From QIAW01 sp035487295 (GTDB lineage: Bacteria > Acidobacteriota > Terriglobia > Terriglobales > Acidobacteriaceae): a DNA stretch of 64,000 nucleotides. A program made the position numbers and the translations under genes. Below are positions 28,001 through 34,422 of the stretch, piece by piece (the first letter of the stretch is position 1; every line of letters begins with the position of its first letter). The DNA is taken from the NCBI GenBank assembly GCA_035487295.1, contig DATHMH010000022.1, positions 62,001-126,000 of the forward strand. The letters run 5' to 3'. The notes beneath the pieces were generated by a model, which ran no database searches, was not told the origin of the DNA, and saw only the letters and a program-made list of their open reading frames with translations.

Positions 28001-28710
28001 GTGCACGGTTGCACGTTGGTAAATTCACTGAATTGCTTGAAACAAACCCCGCGATCGTCTGGCGAGTGGTCGAAACTGCGGTCCAAAATCCAGGGCGCGA
28101 AGCTCATTGGTGGTCAGAGATTATGATGAAAATTGCCGATACCAATCCCACCCGCGCGATTGAGCTGGCGTGTAACGCAATGATCTCTGATGAATTTGAA
28201 TTCTCTGATGCAGCAAAGAATTTGATTGCGCTTTTTGCCAACAAATTTCCCAGCGAAGTGATGGAAAACGTAGGAAAGATTGCATTAGATAAGAATGTGG
28301 GCTGGCATTTTCTCATAGGGAAATTTTCTGTTTTTACCGCGCTTTCCTTTAAGGTTGTGAAGGAATGGCTCGAGAAGAATGGAGTTGATGCCGCGAGAAA
28401 GGTTGCTAGACATGTACCACGTCCATTTCTCACAGCGGAAGGAAAACCGGGCCTTCCTCCTCTAACAGAATTTCTTCTGACTCGGTTCGAAGACGATGAT
28501 GCAACGTTTAATGAGTTTTGCGCTGGAATCCATTCGTTTCAGACTTATGTAGGCGACATCGCTTCCAAGCGTGAAGCTGAGGCGAAGTTTGCCGAAGCGT
28601 TCTTTAATCATCCTCTGAGACGCGTACGCGAATGGGCACGACTAGAGTGGCAAAGTGGGCATTCTGAAGCAGAGTATTTCCGCATGGAGCAGGACGAACG
28701 CGGTTTTTGA
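25030..28710 (+). CDS. Nuclease-NTPase-helical repeat protein (Avs/STAND-like defence candidate)
   Basis: The 1226-residue product has three parts. Residues about 1-165 look like a PD-(D/E)xK restriction-type nuclease of the Mrr/Cap4 kind, with DGGVDTRV (Asp53/Asp57) and QFK (Gln79, Lys81). Residues about 200-430 form a P-loop NTPase with Walker A GEAGVGKT (225-232), Walker B IIVADE (Asp278/Glu279) and a sensor-like strand RIIAIDNS. Residues about 430-1226 are mostly helical with no recognised domain, suggesting repeat-type sensor architecture. This order matches Avs-type antiphage STAND proteins, but family membership cannot be proven by eye. Base composition appears AT-richer than in flanking housekeeping genes, consistent with transfer. 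It starts 18 bases after the groESL terminator. Confidence 0.85.
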   Translation: MLRLDPLKLIQQFRRPGGADFTGFVNELIRTICWEQGIPASAVSTCSRTDAKDGGVDTRVGQPSPQDKTGYFLSSSIWQFKAADEANITAADMEKEVNKSYASPCVKNGDAYRLCICDQLTDDKKTGLKNALRTAINAIRSGAPELSVLDVDDLAALADRYPAAVMRLEPSLARASQHFDAWGASITDVTPTFVPSTGFEKTKDLILSFVNLHEDVPDPVFLVQGEAGVGKTRTAYESLKLLEGARNLVLYTDDEENAIELATLLSNDSIAHAIIVADECSIGAREQLARRTRGCRNRVRIIAIDNSGEILSSIAPELKIEKMGPDDLEKVLKANFPGVPPERLRSYSHLAEGFIRLAADMCKFDPKIKAAGSISPVIASIHEYYRLRLKDEQRIALEAIALLRRVGHKGDASGELDELCKMLGLSRSDVEQQLASIKDAPGFIERGAKYYRVTPEIIAIVAFENAWQRLAAGREDQFLEKLPKELQEAFLERVSASAKQEVRNTVQTFFRNFALNFKPKDLGNLNLVNRFVTLIETGPSFYLPILREVIDKASHEDLTSSPEWISSSWGPRRQLVWIAERLAQFPEFFDDSEAILYRLAVHECEPKIGNNATAIWHQLFRLYLSGTAVPFGERLKKLQTRVVTADASTRETVRGAFGQVLDFHSTRILGPPVVAGRIPPAEWRPKDLPELKDAFNQALNLLIEFSKAEDPKLARAAQKSLTRAIETLIRQGYLAEIESIVPIDQIAEDIRGALASNLKQFISFRARSDSGQPEIPKEYLNKLTTWIERITPHSLHGRLVEVVGVSPWGHYGREKEWHSELDTLAAELLKDTSAFSAELAWLISTDAKSASDFGERIGALDSGANHLQPIVDHSLAASSSGFLKGYIVGLLSRSDVDLNLINTTLDQLESQSPLFAFDVSLVGGDRVNTFGRATRMIREAKVSAVYLRVFTFWIGNRRIETREVVEALELLLEVKGNETVSAADVMLDFLGARLHVGKFTELLETNPAIVWRVVETAVQNPGREAHWWSEIMMKIADTNPTRAIELACNAMISDEFEFSDAAKNLIALFANKFPSEVMENVGKIALDKNVGWHFLIGKFSVFTALSFKVVKEWLEKNGVDAARKVARHVPRPFLTAEGKPGLPPLTEFLLTRFEDDDATFNEFCAGIHSFQTYVGDIASKREAEAKFAEAFFNHPLRRVREWARLEWQSGHSEAEYFRMEQDERGF

Positions 28711-28780
28711 TCAGGAACTGGCCGCCGGGTGGCCCACCCTTCCATATGTTTGTTATGAAAGCGGCTGCCTCCTTAGGAGT

Positions 28781-29692
28781 TTAAGAAACTGTTTCGACCG
28801 GCAAAATGACCAGGTGAACCTGATCTGAATCCTCTAAATTTTCCGTGGGCGTAATGCGCTTGAGGTCATCTTCCTGAATAAATCCCAATTGCGGCCGCAG
28901 CACCAAGCGGATTCCTTTTTGTTTTCCCTTACCATGGATTCCATGAAACGCCAGAATTATAGAGCCTCTCAAAAGAGGTCCATACTGGGTAAGTACATTT
29001 TTGTAGATTCGCCATTCCACGGCACATGAGTGTGAGTCAGAATCGACAAACTGATATATGAACCAATGTCGCTCATCTCCCTGGTCTTGTGCATCCAATG
29101 AATTCGACAGCGCAGAGAATGTCTTAGTGATTATGCCTGGATGCCACTCCTGCGCTATTTTCGTACCAGACTGTGCGAATTCAACTATCCCTTTGCGGTT
29201 CTTTTGCCACCATGATTTTTCGTTTTTTGAGGGAGGCAAGACATTGAGGTTCGTAGACACGCACGTATAGGCGAGTTGGGGATCATCAGGCGAGATGATC
29301 ACCTGAACAGCCATACACGTTCCGGTCGTAAGGTATGCCTGCCAGTCCCACCATAGCTGGCCTTTTTGCTCATCATCCGGGTCTTGGTTTCGATCTGGCA
29401 CAGCGACGTTAGGAATTGAGATTCCAAAAACCCAATCATAACGATAAACCAAATAATTCTTGTCCGCAGCAACATCTACCGACAAAGGAGACAATGTAGG
29501 AGAGGTTTCGCCCATCAGTCCGAAATACCAACGCAAAACCTTCCCTGCCTCTTTGTACTTTTTGAATGCCTCTGAATCCAACCTGATTGAGGGTTTTTTC
29601 TCAGGGACACCATAATATAGGCGGCTGGAACTCTTCTTACGGAGATCGGGGATGGCGAGATCAAGAACGCGGTTCATGGATGAAATTGACAT
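28781..29692 (-). CDS. Hypothetical protein
   Basis: A 303-residue product that I do not recognise. It has no signal peptide or membrane helix and is rich in Trp and Asp/Lys (LWWDWQAYLTTGTC, KSWWQKNRKGIV, RHWFIYQFVDSDSHSC, SIILAFHGIHGKGKQKGIRL). The pattern looks like a soluble mixed alpha/beta protein. ATG at 29692 follows ACGGAG. It is convergent with the NTPase gene, 70 bases away, across a spacer holding GGGTGGCCCACCCTTCC, a repeat word also seen at 29761 and 38735. A functional link with the NTPase is possible but not shown. Confidence 0.7.
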   Translation of the reverse strand: MSISSMNRVLDLAIPDLRKKSSSRLYYGVPEKKPSIRLDSEAFKKYKEAGKVLRWYFGLMGETSPTLSPLSVDVAADKNYLVYRYDWVFGISIPNVAVPDRNQDPDDEQKGQLWWDWQAYLTTGTCMAVQVIISPDDPQLAYTCVSTNLNVLPPSKNEKSWWQKNRKGIVEFAQSGTKIAQEWHPGIITKTFSALSNSLDAQDQGDERHWFIYQFVDSDSHSCAVEWRIYKNVLTQYGPLLRGSIILAFHGIHGKGKQKGIRLVLRPQLGFIQEDDLKRITPTENLEDSDQVHLVILPVETVS

Positions 29693-29855
29693 GATCGGCT
29701 CCGTAGGGAAAAAGACGTATTATATCCTTCTGTATGGACTTGCAACCAATCAAGCTTGGGTCGGGTGGCACACCCTTCCGCGCGTTTTTTGCGGAGGGTC
29801 GGGGGGCGTCTGCGCCGTAGGAAATTTACAGGAACAAATTTGATATAAACTCCTC

Positions 29856-29918
29856 ATGCCCCGGGAACTGAAGCGCTTTAAACAAACAAGCCAGAAGTAT
29901 GCCAAGCAAGGGAGCTGA
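29856..29918 (+). CDS. Possible 20-codon leader ORF
   Basis: ATG at 29856 opens a 20-residue basic peptide (MPRELKRFKQ, then TSQKYAKQGS) whose TGA at 29916 lies 5 bases before the next start. The GGGAGCTGAG at its end also serves as the ribosome binding region of the following gene. It could be a coupled leader, or chance. Confidence 0.3.
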   Translation: MPRELKRFKQTSQKYAKQGS

Positions 29919-29923
29919 GCGCT

Positions 29924-30475
29924 ATGATCGAAAACTCGAATTTCCTATCGACAGTATGCGCGAATATGCGCAATTACGGACTCACCGTCTCTGATCGAGT
30001 CACGCTGCCCTCCGGTCCAGTCGTGGACTATTTCGGTTCACGAACATATTTTTCGTGGAAAGGGTTCGTCATCCTTTCCCAGCATGTTGCGGTGCGTGAC
30101 TACGCGGACATGCGTGCGACCCCAATGGATGCAGAGGCGTTATTCGAAGCCAGTTTCCGGCAAGCTAAGAAGGTGAACCGTGTGCCCCTTTTACGAGGCA
30201 TGCAGTTTGGCTTCATGGTCATCCCCTGCTTGATTGTGGCGAACGCCGATCAGGCACTGGTTGAGTATGCGGAGCGTCGACCGCCCAAGCACTTTTCGTT
30301 GTTCCAATTTCCCGTCGTGGTTGATCGAAGCACAGGGAAAACCCACTACTACAAACAAACGGCGCTGTGGGGAGCTTTCTTCTTCTCCGATATGCGAGAG
30401 GTCGTAGAGCGGTGCATTGTCGCCGCAGAAAGCCCTTCTTCTGCTCAGGACGCGGCAAGCCCGCGACATCTTTGA
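29924..30475 (+). CDS. Hypothetical protein
   Basis: A 183-residue soluble protein of unknown function. The pattern DYFGSRTYFSWKGFVILSQHVAVRDYADM and PLLRGMQFGFMVIPCLIVANADQALVEYAERRPPKHFSLFQFPVVVDRSTGKTHYYKQTALWGAFFFSDMREVVERCI suggests a mixed alpha/beta fold of a group often annotated only as hypothetical. It has no catalytic motif I can name. The last 15 residues (SSAQDAASPRHL) run into repeat-type DNA, so the native C-terminus may have been altered by the insertion that follows. The start ATG has GGGAGCTGAGCGCT upstream. Confidence 0.7.
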   Translation: MIENSNFLSTVCANMRNYGLTVSDRVTLPSGPVVDYFGSRTYFSWKGFVILSQHVAVRDYADMRATPMDAEALFEASFRQAKKVNRVPLLRGMQFGFMVIPCLIVANADQALVEYAERRPPKHFSLFQFPVVVDRSTGKTHYYKQTALWGAFFFSDMREVVERCIVAAESPSSAQDAASPRHL

Positions 30476-30530
30476 GCTCGCACTTGAACAAGTCCGAGGC
30501 TGGTATGGCTTGTAATCCCGGAAGGGACGG

Positions 30531-31147
30531 CGCATTATAGCCCAGCACTTCCAGTGCCGGGTCGAGTTGCCAGAGTGTTCCAAGTCCCGCAGGGACGACG
30601 CCCGCTCTATCCAAATACAAAGCGCTCGTCGTATTCCATGCCGTTCTTTTTCAAAAACAAAATATATTCTTCTTCGAAGGTCTGTTTCCGGTGATGTTTC
30701 TTCTGGTTCCTGATATATCGGATCGTGTTTTCAATTTGGGAGGCGCTCACGCTGAATGCGCCGTAACCCTCCTGCCAGGCAAACCTGCCGCGTCCGGGAA
30801 ATTTTTCGTTGATCCATTTGGATGAAACTCCCTTGATACTCTGGATGGCTTTTGCCAAGGGGAACACTGCCGGAACGGAAAGCAGGATGTGAATATGGTT
30901 TGCGATGCCGCCGATGGCAGGAACTCTCATACCGCGCTCAACCGCCACGGAGACGATGAGCTTCCATAGACGCTCTTCGAATTCGGGACGCACCAGGTTC
31001 TGCCGTTCTTTTGTGCTGAAAACACAATGCAGATTGTTGTTCACGAAAGAGTGAGCCATGTGGTTGCATCCTTCTGGCGTCGTCCCTGCGGGACTCGGCT
31101 CCATTTGTTTAGCTTACCCAGCACTGGAAGTGCTGGGCTATAATACG
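30531..31147. mobile_element. REP/RAYT unit: transposase bracketed by inverted repeats
   Basis: The left side has CGCATTATAGCCCAGCACTT, CCAGTGC (30531-30557) and CCCGCAGGGACGACGCC (30586-30602). The right side has the exact reverse of the second word, GGCGTCGTCCCTGCGGG (31076-31092), and GCACTGGAAGTGCTGGGCTATAATACG (31121-31147), the reverse of the first. The transposase gene lies between. This is the typical arrangement of REP elements around their REP-associated tyrosine transposase. Confidence 0.78.
30607..31059 (-). CDS. REP-associated/IS200-like tyrosine (Y1) transposase
   Basis: The 150-residue product is a Y1 HUH transposase. The HUH motif is HIH at residues 55-57 (GGIANHIHILLSVP), and the nucleophile is probably Tyr115 in NTIRYIRNQKKHH. 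The N-terminus HSFVNNNLHCVFSTKER is typical of IS200-like proteins, which supports the ATG at 31059 rather than an upstream ATG at 31104 that lies within the repeat. Such enzymes nick and join single-stranded hairpins. The flanking inverted repeats are probably its substrates, in line with a domesticated RAYT. Confidence 0.9.
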   Translation of the reverse strand: MAHSFVNNNLHCVFSTKERQNLVRPEFEERLWKLIVSVAVERGMRVPAIGGIANHIHILLSVPAVFPLAKAIQSIKGVSSKWINEKFPGRGRFAWQEGYGAFSVSASQIENTIRYIRNQKKHHRKQTFEEEYILFLKKNGMEYDERFVFG

Positions 31148-31196
31148 CCGCCCCTAACCGGGGCTGGGAAGCTCATCTACAAGCATTTCTGGCCGG
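31121..31196. repeat. REP-like repeat copy A
   Basis: The element contains GCACTGGAAGTGCTGGGC, GCCCCTAACCGGGGCTGGGA, and CTCATCTACAAGCATTTCTG. The GCCCC-TAACC-GGGGC core is a hairpin. The copy at 31736-31803 matches it closely, and a more diverged relative lies near 22010-22055. Confidence 0.8.
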
Positions 31197-31242
31197 TTGG
31201 GCCACCGAGTCGTCGGGGCGCGGGGTTTGAGGACTAATGTAA

Positions 31243-31617
31243 TTAGCCACTATGCTGAATGAGGAGCATCAGCAGCATCAGCGTGGAAAACGTCGAAGTG
31301 AGCATCTGGACGCCTTGGTAGCGTATGTACAGCAGAACGTCTGATGGTGAACTGCCGGAGGCGACCACTTTCTTAATTCGGCGGTAAGTAACAATGGCGT
31401 TCAACCACGGAAGCACGATCACAAGACTCAGACCAATGATATCCAGAACCCACTTGTCTGCGTGGTGAGGCATTATGCGGTCAGCCCCAACGAGTGCAAC
31501 GCAAACCGAAAAAAAAATAGCAAATGCCAAGTTCATCTTCACTACAGCCTGAGCAGAAATAGGCTTGGGTCTTCGCTCGGGCCAATCTTTCTCAAGCTGT
31601 TCCAGATTGTCGGTCAT
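31243..31617 (-). CDS. Small membrane protein, hypothetical
   Basis: The 124-residue product has a polar Pro-rich start (LEKDWPERRPKPISAQ) and three hydrophobic helices: about residues 28-46 (MNLAFAIFFSVCVALVGAD), 55-75 (WVLDIIGLSLVIVLPWLNAIV) and 103-120 (GVQMLTSTFSTLMLLMLLI). It is an inner-membrane protein of unknown role. It lies alone between two copies of the REP-like repeat. Confidence 0.65.
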   Translation of the reverse strand: MTDNLEQLEKDWPERRPKPISAQAVVKMNLAFAIFFSVCVALVGADRIMPHHADKWVLDIIGLSLVIVLPWLNAIVTYRRIKKVVASGSSPSDVLLYIRYQGVQMLTSTFSTLMLLMLLIQHSG

Positions 31618-31735
31618 GAGCGCCTCCTGGAATGCCGCTGAAATCCGCGTCGAATGATTCTATACGGTTCTATCATGCCTATGCCGGAGTATGACCGGGA
31701 TGGCCCGCGCTGCCTCTCCAAATTTCACGCCGCAG

Positions 31736-31803
31736 GCACTGGAAGTGCTGAACGCTGCCCCTAACCGGGGCTGGGAATCTCATCTACAAGCATTTCTGGC
31801 CGG
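31736..31803. repeat. REP-like repeat copy B
   Basis: A second direct copy of the 31121-31196 element, missing the GGGCTATAATACG part. The remainder of the 31618-31973 gap holds no gene. Confidence 0.8.
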
Positions 31804-31973
31804 GTGAGCCATCGGGCAGCGCGCCTAATTTCAGCAAACTGCAAACCTGAAACAAGCAATGACAATGCCGGGCTCTCCCCTGCCGGGGCCACCAACTGCT
31901 GTGCTATGATTCAACGCTGCATTTCAGCTTTCTTGACTTACCAGAACTCCGCCAAACAGGAGGAACGTCTCAA

Positions 31974-32387
31974 ATGCGTTCACGCATTTTCGTTTTCATC
32001 GGTTTCCTGGGGATATTCGCTTTGCCTCTCGCTTTTTCTCAGGAAAAGGACTGCAAATCGCAGAGCCTGACAGAACATACTTTAGAGCTTGGCTTTACCG
32101 CTTATGGCTGCAGCGTCGATTCTGCTCTTGCGGACCACCTGATAGCACAGGCAGAGAAGGAACGGGAGAAGAAGTGTCCCGCGTGTTCATGCGACGCGAA
32201 CACTGTTTGTGCCACCTATATTCGCCGACAGGACTTTGCCAGCATCAAGGCGAGACTTCTGGCGCCAACCCCATACCGGGACGCGGATTGCCCCGACAAA
32301 GTGGGCTATCTGGTGGAATACCTGTCATCGAAAGAATCGCAAAAATTTCAATCGGGGTGCGCTTGCGTGTCGATCAGAAAGAAGTAA
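31974..32387 (+). CDS. Secreted cysteine-rich small protein
   Basis: The 137-residue product has a signal peptide (MRSRIFVFIGFLGIFALPLAFSQ), and the mature part has nine cysteines, including KKCPACSCDANTVC and SGCACVSI. Disulfide-stabilised export to the periplasm or outside is likely. No family is recognised. AGGAGG at 31961 with normal spacing supports the ATG at 31974. It sits in the repeat-rich accessory stretch and has no operon partner. Confidence 0.7.
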   Translation: MRSRIFVFIGFLGIFALPLAFSQEKDCKSQSLTEHTLELGFTAYGCSVDSALADHLIAQAEKEREKKCPACSCDANTVCATYIRRQDFASIKARLLAPTPYRDADCPDKVGYLVEYLSSKESQKFQSGCACVSIRKK

Positions 32388-32395
32388 AGATCAGG

Positions 32396-32505
32396 TTTTT
32401 TACCACGGAGACACAGAGAAAACAAGAACTTTTCGCCGCAGATGAACGCGGATTAACGCTGATTCTTTCCTGATTTTTGTAACGCAGATGCGCCGCGGAG
32501 GGAGC
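32396..32505. repeat. Intergenic repeat words
   Basis: TTTTTTACCACGGAGACACAG (inverse of the 4531 family) is followed by CGCCGCAGATGAACGCGGAT, TAACGCTGATT, which is the inverse of 62027-62055. No gene is seen. Confidence 0.55.
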
Positions 32506-32705
32506 GCGCGGTCCGGCGCTCTCCCTCCGGTCTTCCATTTAAGGGCTTCGCAGCCATAATCCGGCTGCTCCGCCCTCGCCTCGGGTTCGCGCGGTCCGGC
32601 GCTCTCCCTCCGCTCACCCATCTAAGGGCTTCGCAGCCATAATCCGGCTGCTCCGCCCTCGCCTCGGGTTCGCGCGGTTCCGGCGCTCTCCCTCCGCTCA
32701 CCCAT
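32506..32705. repeat. 83-bp tandem repeat, about 2.4 copies
   Basis: The unit starts GCGCGGTCCGGCGCTCTCCC and includes AAGGGCTTCGCAGCCATAAT and CCGGCTGCTCCGCCCTCGCC. Copies start at 32506, 32589 and 32672 with few differences; the third is partial. Short open frames across it on the minus strand are an effect of the repeat. Confidence 0.88.
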
Positions 32706-32784
32706 CAACCATCAACTTCACCTGCCACCGTCGCGCTTCCCTGCTCGGGACGCCCGAGCCCGCGACGTCTTTGAATTCTGAACT

Positions 32785-33597
32785 TCACCCAATGACCGGA
32801 CGACCCGATGACCGATGGCTCGATGACCGGATTGGTTCTCTCTCTTCGATCCCGTAATCCGTCACTCCTTCATCTTGCCGCAGCTTCCTGAGTGACGCGA
32901 AGTGCAACAGGATCGATAGCGGGACGGCAAATACGGGAATCAGCACGAGTGGAAACATCCCGATCAGCACGTTCGGCCGGTCGAACGCCGCGACCTGCAG
33001 CGGCGAAGGCGAGGTAAGAAACCCAGTTGTAACCGCGATCACAAGATCGGCAATGCCAAGCAGGTTCCAGAGCCGCACGCGATTCCGGGCGCCCGTAGGC
33101 GACCGCGCATACGCCGCGGCAACGAACGGGGCAAGGATTCCTACCAGCGTATCGCCCAGCCCGGCGGGCAAGGCAAACAGTGAGGGCAAATGTCGGCCGG
33201 CATAGAGCACCAGGAAGATCACTCCCAGGGCGCGATAGAACTGCACCCCCACCAGCCAGGTGTTGGGGACGAGCGCCAGAGTGCGGCGAAGCAAAGGCCA
33301 AGTGAAAAATAACAGCACGCCAACCACAATGGGAGTCAGAAGACCGAACTGAATTGTGGGAATACGGCCGCCCAGAGGGCGATAGGCTCCTGCCAGCGAC
33401 GTCGCAAGGGCCACGATGAACCATCCCACAACAAGCGCCGACAGGCTCCAAAACGCCTGGCCCCGGCCTGGTTCCAACGGCGCCTCCGGCGACGCGCGAC
33501 GGAGCGCGCGGCGCAGCCCGAACAGCATGGTTGCGATGATTGTAACCATCCCCGCAAGGATGAAAGGCGTTAAGTACAACGGAACGACGTGATCCAT
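32785..33597 (-). CDS. Polytopic membrane protein, hypothetical
   Basis: The 270-residue product has about seven hydrophobic helices: 8-32, 50-70, 80-105, 113-135, 145-165, 180-200 and 205-230. No named transporter motif is seen. The ATG at 33597 is chosen because AGGAG lies 8 bases upstream. It is transcribed divergently from the MarR gene, with a perfect palindrome between them, so it is very probably the regulator's main target. It may be an efflux or stress-related membrane protein, but that is inference only. The C-terminal tail after residue 240 is basic and polar. Confidence 0.78.
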   Translation of the reverse strand: MDHVVPLYLTPFILAGMVTIIATMLFGLRRALRRASPEAPLEPGRGQAFWSLSALVVGWFIVALATSLAGAYRPLGGRIPTIQFGLLTPIVVGVLLFFTWPLLRRTLALVPNTWLVGVQFYRALGVIFLVLYAGRHLPSLFALPAGLGDTLVGILAPFVAAAYARSPTGARNRVRLWNLLGIADLVIAVTTGFLTSPSPLQVAAFDRPNVLIGMFPLVLIPVFAVPLSILLHFASLRKLRQDEGVTDYGIEEREPIRSSSHRSSGRPVIG

Positions 33598-33634
33598 ATA
33601 TTTGTCTCCTGTCCGAGAGAAATCTCTCTCCTTC

Positions 33635-33656
33635 GATAGATGTATATACATCTATC
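33635..33656. promoter_or_regulatory. Perfect 22-bp palindrome, probable MarR-family operator
   Basis: GATAGATGTAT and its exact reverse complement ATACATCTATC are joined without a spacer. It lies in the intergenic region of a divergent membrane-protein/MarR pair, 37 bases before the membrane-protein start. A weaker relative, AGATACACTTATATCT (33722-33737), abuts the MarR start codon and could allow autoregulation. Confidence 0.85.
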
Positions 33657-33737
33657 ACGATACAAATTTTTATGTATGCCCTGTGGAAATCCAACTTTAC
33701 TCCCGCTCCAACAACAGATGCAGATACACTTATATCT

Positions 33738-34199
33738 ATGGCTTCAGGCTCACGAAAACAGCGATCGAAAACGGCGGCCGGCATCATCCGGCTGCCCTGC
33801 GCATCTGCCAACCTGCGGCGCGCTGCTCGTCTGGTTACGCAGATTTATGAAGACGCGTTGCGGCCAGCCGGCATCACGGGGCCGCAGTTCACTCTGCTGC
33901 AAACTCTGAAGCTGGCTCCGGGCAGCTCACAGAAGCAACTGGCTCGACTTTTGGGCATCGACAGCACAACCCTCACCCGCACGCTCACTCTGCTCGAAAA
34001 ACGCGGCTGGCTGCGCTCGGAACCGGCAGAAGACCGTCGCCGGCTGCGCCTCGGGCTGAGCCGGGCGGGAGAACGGGAATATGAGAGAGTCTTGCCCTAT
34101 TGGCGGTCCGCTCAGAGACGTCTCAAGCAAGCGCTGGGCGACCCAAATTGGAACAGGCTGATCGAAGCAGCCGTGCACACCGCCGAGGTCATTCAGTAA
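33738..34199 (+). CDS. MarR-family transcriptional regulator
   Basis: The 153-residue product is a dimeric winged-helix repressor. The recognition region SSQKQLARLLGIDSTTLTRTLTLLEKRGWLRSEPAEDRRRLRLGLSRAGERE has the typical helix-turn-helix and wing with conserved DRR. The ATG at 33738 is preferred over an in-frame ATG at 33672. The longer form would overlap the operator region and add a non-family sequence, though the shorter start still lacks a strong ribosome binding site. It likely controls the divergent membrane protein and itself through the palindromes at 33635-33656 and 33722-33737. The ligand is unknown. Confidence 0.92.
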   Translation: MASGSRKQRSKTAAGIIRLPCASANLRRAARLVTQIYEDALRPAGITGPQFTLLQTLKLAPGSSQKQLARLLGIDSTTLTRTLTLLEKRGWLRSEPAEDRRRLRLGLSRAGEREYERVLPYWRSAQRRLKQALGDPNWNRLIEAAVHTAEVIQ

Positions 34200-34422
34200 C
34201 GGCAAATAAGGTCGGCTCGGGATCCTTCGACTCCGCTTTGCGGGATCGTTCCGGCTCCCGCTTAGAATGACAGACCTGTTCGCCGATCAAAACAGGCGCT
34301 AAAAATCACGGTCTCATTCTGGTAAGACAGGTGTATAACCTAATTAATATAGATACCAGGCCATTAGGTTTTGGGGTGTCGACCGTTCGACGGTCCGCGG
34401 AAGCCTGTGAAGAGGTGCCGGT
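34200..34422. other. Spacer with dispersed repeat
   Basis: The spacer contains GGGATCCTTCGACTCCGCTT, then CTTAGAATGACAG (34215-34273), a family also near 22268 and 44288. It also has a small near-palindrome GACCG-TTCGA-CGGTC at about 34380-34394 ahead of the kinase gene. No gene is seen. Confidence 0.5.

Noticed and set aside
32400..32701. Minus-strand frames of 73 and 82 codons
   Set aside because: They are translations of the 83-bp tandem repeat and repeat themselves with the same period.
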